Part shown: one piece after another, positions 6,201 through 9,479 of the stretch
Numbering within the stretch: position 1 is the first letter of the stretch
Layout of the letters: every line of letters starts with the position of its first letter
Assembly (NCBI GenBank): GCA_023386675.1
Contig: JAEWJG010000050.1
Span: 1 to 9,479 of the forward strand
From: Actinomycetes bacterium
Lineage (GTDB): Bacteria; Actinomycetota; Actinomycetes; Actinomycetales; Microbacteriaceae
Length of the DNA stretch: 9,479 nucleotides
Direction: 5' to 3'
Made by a program: the position numbers and the translations under genes
The notes under the pieces: model-generated
The model's database searches: none
The model's input: only the letters and a program-made list of their open reading frames with translations
What the model was told of the DNA's origin: nothing

Positions 6201-6627
6201 CCTGTACGGACTCAAGCAGGGCAGCGAGCACGTCATCGAGTTCAGTCGCGGTGTCCGCCTGTACCTCGGGCTCGAGGCGATCGGCGAGGCCGACGAGAAG
6301 GGCATGCGCACGGTCATGACCACGCTGAACGGCCAGCTGCGGCCGGTGTTCGTGCGCGACCGCAGCATCACCGTCGAGTCGAAGGCCGCGGAGAAGGCGG
6401 ATTCGGCCAAGCCGGGTCACATCGCCGCGCCGTTCTCGGGCGTCGTCACGCTGCAGGTCGCTGTCGGCGACCAGGTCGCCGCGGGCCAGGCCGTCGCCTC
6501 CATCGAGGCCATGAAGATGGAGGCCGCGATCACGTCCCCCGTCGCCGGCACGGTGGAGCGGCTCGCCATCCCGAAGACCCAGCAGGTGGATGCGGGCGAC
6601 CTCATCGTGGTCATCCAGCCCGCCTGA
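3223..6627 (+). CDS. pyc: Pyruvate carboxylase, single-chain biotin enzyme
   Basis: This 1134-residue cytosolic enzyme converts pyruvate, bicarbonate and ATP to oxaloacetate, refilling the TCA cycle. The full four-part architecture is present. The biotin carboxylase domain (1-450) has the glycine-rich ATP loop A161-GGGGRGM-168 and E292-MNPRIQVE-300 with catalytic R296. The carboxyltransferase domain (about 525-800) has metal ligands D538, H737 and H739, carbamylated lysine K708 (AIKDM) and catalytic T771 in MAGTTSQPS. The conserved allosteric/linker domain spans about 820-1050. The biotin carrier domain (about 1065-1134) has biotinylated K1098 in EAMKME. All key residues are intact and the length is normal for the family. 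ATG 3223 has AAAGG (3213-3217) five bases before it and gives the typical MFRKILVANRGEIA start, so the open frame extending upstream to 2995 is not coding. It stands divergent from parA and upstream of the MinD-like gene. Confidence 0.97.
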   Translation: MFRKILVANRGEIAIRAFRAAYELGAQTVAVFPYEDRNSMHRLKADEAYQIGEPGHPVRAYLDVAEIIRVAQESGADAIYPGYGFLSENPELADAARAAGIAFIGPRAEVLEMAGNKVTAKEHAIAAGVPVLKSTPPSRDIDELIAGADAIGFPIFAKAVAGGGGRGMRRVATKEELRPALEEAMREADSAFGDPTMFLEQAVLRPRHIEVQILADGAGDTIHLFERDCSVQRRHQKVVEIAPAPNLSDDIRQALYRDAIAFAKSIGYENAGTVEFLLDTAGERAGQHVFIEMNPRIQVEHTITEEITDVDLVQSQIRIAAGETLGDLGLSQDSVQMRGAALQCRITTEDPTAGFRPDTGKITTYRSPGGAGIRLDGGTINPGAQISPHFDSMLAKLITRGRDFPAAVLRARRALAEFRVRGVATNIPFLQAVMEDPDFIAGNVSTSFIEERPELFRGRASKDRGTKVLNWLADVTVNQPNGPRPQTADPAEKLPEIDLSAPAPAGSRQRLLELGPKGFAEALRAQKALAVTETTFRDAHQSLLATRVRTRDLVAVAPYVARMTPELLSVEAWGGATYDVALRFLGEDPWERLATLREALPNINIQMLLRGRNTVGYTPYPTQVTDAFVREAAATGVDIFRIFDALNDVSQMRPAIESVLATGSSIAEVAVCYTGDLLDPAEDLYTLDYYLRLAEQIVESGAHILAIKDMAGLLRPAAAEKLVAAFRERFDLPVHVHTHDTPGGQLATLLAASRAGADAVDVASAPMAGTTSQPSASALVAALAHTERDTGISLQAVEDLEPYWEAVRQVYRPFESGLPGPTGRVYKHEIPGGQLSNLRQQAKALGLAEDFELVEDMYAAANRILGRIPKVTPSSKVVGDLALHLAAVKADPDDFAENPQNYDIPDSVVGFMAGELGELPGGWPEPFRTKVLAGKTVKVGVEDLSADDASALEGSSEERRATLNRLLFPAPTRIFEQMRELFGDLSVVDSLDYLYGLKQGSEHVIEFSRGVRLYLGLEAIGEADEKGMRTVMTTLNGQLRPVFVRDRSITVESKAAEKADSAKPGHIAAPFSGVVTLQVAVGDQVAAGQAVASIEAMKMEAAITSPVAGTVERLAIPKTQQVDAGDLIVVIQPA

Positions 6628-6641
6628 TCGGGCCGACGGCC

Positions 6642-6647
6642 TACAAT
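6642..6647 (+). promoter_or_regulatory. -10 element candidate for the MinD-like gene
   Basis: TACAAT at 6642-6647 differs from TATAAT at one base and stands out in this GC-rich sequence. It lies in the 65-bp gap after pyruvate carboxylase. Initiation near 6654 would give a leader of about 39 bases that begins almost exactly at the hairpin 6655-6671. No good -35 hexamer is seen 16-18 bases upstream. Confidence 0.45.
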
Positions 6648-6654
6648 GACGAGT

Positions 6655-6671
6655 CGCGGGACCCACCCGCG
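6655..6671 (+). promoter_or_regulatory. Perfect leader hairpin before the MinD-like gene
   Basis: CGCGGG (6655-6660) pairs without mismatch with CCCGCG (6666-6671) around a five-base loop ACCCA. The stem ends about five bases before AAGGAG (6676-6681), the ribosome binding site for GTG 6693. It could stabilise the mRNA 5' end or modulate ribosome access. It could also serve as a U-less terminator for the pyruvate carboxylase transcript. Confidence 0.45.
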
Positions 6672-6692
6672 GCAGAAGGAGAATGCGACGAC

Positions 6693-8036
6693 GTGGCTGA
6701 GAGTCATGATGCCGGCACGCCGGAGGAGCGCCCCGCGCGCGACCTGGTGCCGGCCGACGACGAGCTGACGCCCGCGTCCGCGTTCGAGCCGTTGCCGTCG
6801 CTGGAGGTCGACACGAACCTCAGCATCGCCGTCGACCTGCCGCCCGCGCAGCCGCACGAGATGCCGGAGGACGAGGCCGCCGTCGCGATCGACGACGTGC
6901 CGGTCGATCCCGGCTTCGTCGCGTCCCCCTCCCAGCCCACGACCATGTCGGTCGCGATCGTCGCGTCGCGGCTCGCTGCCACGTCGCCGGAGGCCGCCGC
7001 CGCGGCCGCCTCCGACGACGTGACACCGCTGCCCGCGTCCGAGCCGTTCGCCGGCTCCCGCCGGGACCGCCTGCGCGGCGAGCACTCCGTGCAGCCGGAG
7101 CCGGCGGCCATGCTGACCGCCGACCGTCTGCTCGAGGTCAACCGCAAGACGCGCCCCGGGCCCGAAGGACCGTGGCAGCGCTTCGTCTACAACGTGACCT
7201 TCCGCACGGTGAACCTCGGCGACTCCGCCAAGGTGCGCGCGCGCAAGGAGCTCGATCACCGCATCCAGAAGCAGCTGGAGGGCGGCGCGCGGTTCGTCCC
7301 GGTGCTCACCCGCAAGGGCGGCGTCGGCAAGACCACGGTGACCACGCTTCTCGGTATGGCGCTCGCCTCGGCCCGCGAGGACCGCATCATCGCCATCGAC
7401 GCCAATCCCGACCGCGGAACGCTGTCGGAGCGGGTGCCGCGGCAGACCCGGTCCACGGTCCGGGATGTTGTGCACAAGGCCGCGAGCATCGGCGGCTTCA
7501 CCGACTTCTCGACGCTCGTCTCCCGCGACGAGACGCGGCTCGATATCCTGGCGTCCGATACCGACCCGATGCTGTCGGAGGCGTTCGACGAGAACGACTA
7601 CAACGTCGTCGCCGACCTCTCGGCCCGGTTCTACTCGATCGTGCTGACCGACTGCGGCACCGGCATCGTCCACTCGGTGATGCGGGCCACTCTGCAGCGC
7701 GCCGACTCGCTCGTCATCGTCTCCGGCGGCAGCGTGGACGAGGCCCGGCTCGCGTCCGAGACGCTCACCTGGCTGGAGGCCAACGGCTACGGCGAGCTGG
7801 TCCGCAACGCCATCGTGGCGCTCAACACCGCGACGCACGCCACCAACCTGGTCAAGCTGGAGGAGATCGAGGCGCACTTCCGGTCGCGCGTCCGCGAGAT
7901 CGTGCGGGTTCCGTACGACCCGCAGCTCGCCGCGGGCTCTGTGGTGTCGTGGAAGGACCTCAAGCCGCTGACGCGCCTCTCCGCCCGCACCCTCGCCGCC
8001 CTCGTGGTCGAGGGCCTGCCGGCCGAGCGCGACTGA
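6693..8036 (+). CDS. MinD/ParA-like ATPase with long acidic N-terminal region
   Basis: This 447-residue protein is in two parts. Residues 1-150 are rich in Pro, Ala, Asp and Glu, with an alanine run near 100, and are probably disordered. From about 155 a conserved segment (PWQRFVYNVTFRTVNLG) leads into a MinD/ParA ATPase with deviant Walker A K208-GGVGKTT-215, the switch motif IIAIDANPDRGTL (D236, D240) and Walker B SIVLTDCGTG (D320). The DANPDRGTL signature and variable N-terminus resemble actinobacterial EspI-like ATPases, some of which accompany type VII secretion. No secretion genes are present here, so that role is not claimed. There are no membrane segments, and no C-terminal MinD membrane helix is obvious. 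GTG 6693 has AAGGAG at 6676-6681 with a longish 11-base spacing; ATG 6683 runs into a stop after five codons. The peptide deformylase gene follows after 31 bases and is probably cotranscribed. Confidence 0.88.
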   Translation: MAESHDAGTPEERPARDLVPADDELTPASAFEPLPSLEVDTNLSIAVDLPPAQPHEMPEDEAAVAIDDVPVDPGFVASPSQPTTMSVAIVASRLAATSPEAAAAAASDDVTPLPASEPFAGSRRDRLRGEHSVQPEPAAMLTADRLLEVNRKTRPGPEGPWQRFVYNVTFRTVNLGDSAKVRARKELDHRIQKQLEGGARFVPVLTRKGGVGKTTVTTLLGMALASAREDRIIAIDANPDRGTLSERVPRQTRSTVRDVVHKAASIGGFTDFSTLVSRDETRLDILASDTDPMLSEAFDENDYNVVADLSARFYSIVLTDCGTGIVHSVMRATLQRADSLVIVSGGSVDEARLASETLTWLEANGYGELVRNAIVALNTATHATNLVKLEEIEAHFRSRVREIVRVPYDPQLAAGSVVSWKDLKPLTRLSARTLAALVVEGLPAERD

Positions 8037-8067
8037 CCCCGTCCACACGCTGTTCCGAGGAGTACCT

Positions 8068-8559
8068 GTGACCGAACGCCAGATCCGCCTGTTCGGCGAC
8101 CCCGTGCTGAAGACCCCGTCTGAGCCGATCGGCGACATCGACGACGGTGTCCGGGGCCTCGTCGAGGACCTGGTGGACAGCGTCCTCCCGCCCGGCCGCG
8201 CCGGCGTCGCCGCCCCGCAGATCGGGGTCAACGAGCGTGCGTTCAGCTACAACGTGGACGGCGAGGTCGGCTACGTGATCAATCCGGTCCTCGTCGAGGT
8301 GTCGGGGGAGCCGGAGCTGATGGACGAGGGCTGCCTCTCGGTTCCGGGCCTCTGGTTCAAGACCCTCCGCTACCCGTACGCGCGTGTGACCGGCGTCGAT
8401 CTCGAGGGCAACCCGATCGAGGTGGCCGGTACCGGCGTGCTCGCGCAGGCGCTGCAGCACGAGACGGACCACCTCGACGGCAAGCTCTACCTCGACCGCC
8501 TGGACAAGGACACCCGTCGCGAGGCGATGAAGCAGGTCCGCGAGTCCGACTGGTTCTAA
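8068..8559 (+). CDS. def: Peptide deformylase
   Basis: This 163-residue metalloenzyme removes the formyl group from the initiator methionine of nascent proteins at the ribosome. All three family motifs are present: motif 1 as G46-VAAPQIG-53, motif 2 as E87-GCLSVPG-94 with metal ligand C89, and motif 3 as Q130-HETDHLDG-138 with ligands H131 and H135 and catalytic E132. In motif 1 the first glycine of the usual GxGLAAPQ is R44 and the leucine is V47, a mild variation. Length and motif spacing are normal. GTG 8068 has GAGGAG (8057-8062) five bases upstream. The gap to the MinD-like gene is 31 bases, so the two probably form one transcript. Many actinobacteria carry more than one def gene, so this need not be the only one; no methionyl-tRNA formyltransferase gene is adjacent. 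Confidence 0.96.
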   Translation: MTERQIRLFGDPVLKTPSEPIGDIDDGVRGLVEDLVDSVLPPGRAGVAAPQIGVNERAFSYNVDGEVGYVINPVLVEVSGEPELMDEGCLSVPGLWFKTLRYPYARVTGVDLEGNPIEVAGTGVLAQALQHETDHLDGKLYLDRLDKDTRREAMKQVRESDWF

Positions 8560-8564
8560 TCCCT

Positions 8565-8580
8565 CGGCCTAGGATGGCCG
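8565..8580 (+). promoter_or_regulatory. Small hairpin enclosing TAGGAT before the epimerase gene
   Basis: CGGCC (8565-8569) and GGCCG (8576-8580) are perfect complements around the loop TAGGAT (8570-8575). TAGGAT fits the -10 pattern at a distance that would put the first transcribed base on ATG 8582 (leaderless). Its AGGA could instead act as ribosome binding site with seven bases of spacing. No convincing -35 is present. The inverted repeat lies only five bases after the deformylase stop. Confidence 0.45.
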
Positions 8581-8581
8581 T

Positions 8582-9427
8582 ATGCGGATCGCGGTCACTG
8601 GAGGATCGGGCAAGCTCGGGCGCACGGTGGTGCGCGAGCTGCGGAAGAACGGGGATGACGTCATCTCCCTCGATGCGACGGGGGAGCGCGGGCCCGGCTT
8701 CGTCCGGGTCGATCTGACCGACTTCGGCCAGACGCTCGACGCCGTCCTCGGGGTCAACGACCAGCACGACGGCTTCGACGCCATCGTGCACCTCGCGGCC
8801 ATCCCGGCTCCGGGCATCCTGAGCGACGTGGCGACCTTCCACAACAACATCCGGGTCACCTACAACGTCTTCCAGGCGGCGCGGCGGGCCGGCATCCGCA
8901 ACGTCGTCTACGCGTCGAGCGAAACCGTGCTCGGCCTGCCGTTCGACGTGCCGCCGCCGTACATCCCGGTGGACGAGGACTACCCCGCGCGACCGGAGAG
9001 CACGTATTCGCTGGTCAAGCACCTCGAGGAGCAGATGGCGATCGAGCTGGTCCGCTGGGACCCGGCGCTCAAGATCGTCGCGCTGCGCTTCTCGAACGTG
9101 ATGGACCCGGAGGACTACGCCGCGTTCCCGGCGTTCGACGACGACCCGCGTGCCCGCAAGTGGAACCTGTGGGGCTACATCGACGCCCGCGACGGCGCCC
9201 AGGCCATCCGCCGCGCCCTGGAGTGGGACACGACCGGCTTCGACCGCTTCATCATCGCCGCCTCCGACACCGTCATGACCCGCCCCAACGACGAGCTCGT
9301 CGCGGAGGTCTTTCCCGGCGTCCCGCTGAAGCGCGACCTCGGCGTGAACGACACCCTGCTCTCCATCGACAAGGCGCGGCGCGTCCTCGGCTACGCCCCC
9401 GCCCACTCCTGGCGCGACGAGGTCTGA
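8582..9427 (+). CDS. NAD(P)-dependent epimerase/dehydratase-like protein (extended SDR)
   Basis: This 281-residue short-chain dehydrogenase/reductase of the extended class binds NAD(P) and probably acts on a sugar, sugar acid or nucleotide sugar. The N-terminal Rossmann fold shows T6-GGSGKLG-13, the acidic residue D31 after strand 2 (VISLDA) that usually favours NAD, and V69-HLAAIP-75. The catalytic set is S112/S113 in VYASSE with Y142-SLVK-146 (YxxxK). The C-terminal part (about 170-281) carries LRFSNV, the WGYIDARDGAQAIRRAL segment common in this family, and a C-terminal ADKARRVLGY-like stretch (IDKARRVLGYAP). The substrate cannot be told from sequence; uronate-dehydrogenase-like proteins are one possibility. 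ATG 8582 begins 22 bases after the deformylase stop, with either a leaderless start or AGGA (8571-8574) as ribosome binding site. It could be cotranscribed with def or have its own promoter. Confidence 0.9.
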   Translation: MRIAVTGGSGKLGRTVVRELRKNGDDVISLDATGERGPGFVRVDLTDFGQTLDAVLGVNDQHDGFDAIVHLAAIPAPGILSDVATFHNNIRVTYNVFQAARRAGIRNVVYASSETVLGLPFDVPPPYIPVDEDYPARPESTYSLVKHLEEQMAIELVRWDPALKIVALRFSNVMDPEDYAAFPAFDDDPRARKWNLWGYIDARDGAQAIRRALEWDTTGFDRFIIAASDTVMTRPNDELVAEVFPGVPLKRDLGVNDTLLSIDKARRVLGYAPAHSWRDEV

Positions 9428-9457
9428 CCCTCCACCGAAGATTTGCGCCCAAAACCC

Positions 9458-9473
9458 GGGGTGGGCGGGGGGG
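9458..9473 (+). other. G-quadruplex-like run after the epimerase gene
   Basis: GGGG (9458-9461), GGG (9463-9465) and a seven-G run (9467-9473) are separated by single bases, so four G-triplets can be chosen with loops of one or two bases. A five-C run (9475-9479) at the window edge could pair with the G7 run or continue into an unseen hairpin. The remaining tail 9428-9457 shows no gene and no T-run. Confidence 0.4.
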
Positions 9474-9479
9474 ACCCCC

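Noticed and set aside
3178..6666. A 1162-codon open frame on the - strand opposite pyruvate carboxylase
   Set aside because: It is a codon-phase shadow of a GC-rich gene: composition is Arg/Gly/Leu/Val/Asp-rich without domains, and the + strand frame is an unmistakable complete enzyme.
5988..6692. MinD-like gene extended upstream over the end of pyruvate carboxylase
   Set aside because: The frame is open by chance; it would overlap the pyc C-terminus by more than 600 bases, and GTG 6693 has a ribosome binding site.
1..9479. Mobile element, prophage, defence island or toxin-antitoxin system
   Set aside because: All recognised genes are core metabolic, regulatory or processing genes with uniform composition; no transposase, integrase, restriction or toxin motif was seen.

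Overview
The window is compact, very GC-rich DNA from an actinobacterium, most likely a member of the Microbacteriaceae (Leifsonia-like). That assignment is an inference. It rests on the GC-saturated third codon positions, the GTG starts, the order of the GarA/OdhI-type FHA gene followed by two MerR genes, and the style of the two ParA/MinD ATPases. It reads as ordinary chromosomal housekeeping sequence. There is no transposase, integrase, phage gene, tRNA, rRNA or CRISPR array.

Left part (1-1975, + strand): the apparent 3' end of an upstream gene overlaps the start of a GarA/OdhI-like FHA regulator. One base of overlap then leads into an FtsR-like MerR regulator. After a 133-bp gap carrying a good promoter candidate comes a second MerR regulator resembling mycobacterial Rv1830 (ResR/McdR). 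This matches the mycobacterial garA-Rv1828-Rv1829-Rv1830 block without the Rv1829 gene. The cluster links control of 2-oxoglutarate metabolism with cell-division regulation.

Middle (1976-3222): a 358-bp stretch between convergent genes is non-coding but structured. It holds two 92%-identical 63-bp dyad repeats 179 bp apart and a degenerate 15-bp tandem repeat of three units. On the - strand follows an orphan ParA/Soj-type ATPase with no ParB next to it. A 79-bp, locally AT-richer region separates it from the divergent pyruvate carboxylase gene.

Right part (3223-9479, + strand): a full-length single-chain pyruvate carboxylase (1134 aa, biotin lysine 1098) supplies oxaloacetate. It is followed by a MinD/ParA-like ATPase with a long acidic, probably disordered N-terminus, a peptide deformylase, and an extended-SDR NAD(P)-dependent epimerase/dehydratase-like protein. 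The last 50 bases contain a G-quadruplex-like run and no gene. Two short perfect hairpins sit exactly at translation or transcription signals: one in the leader of the MinD-like gene, the other enclosing the TAGGAT in front of the epimerase gene.

No new multi-gene system is evident. The observations most worth following are the paired dyad repeats beside the orphan parA and the two signal-embedded hairpins.
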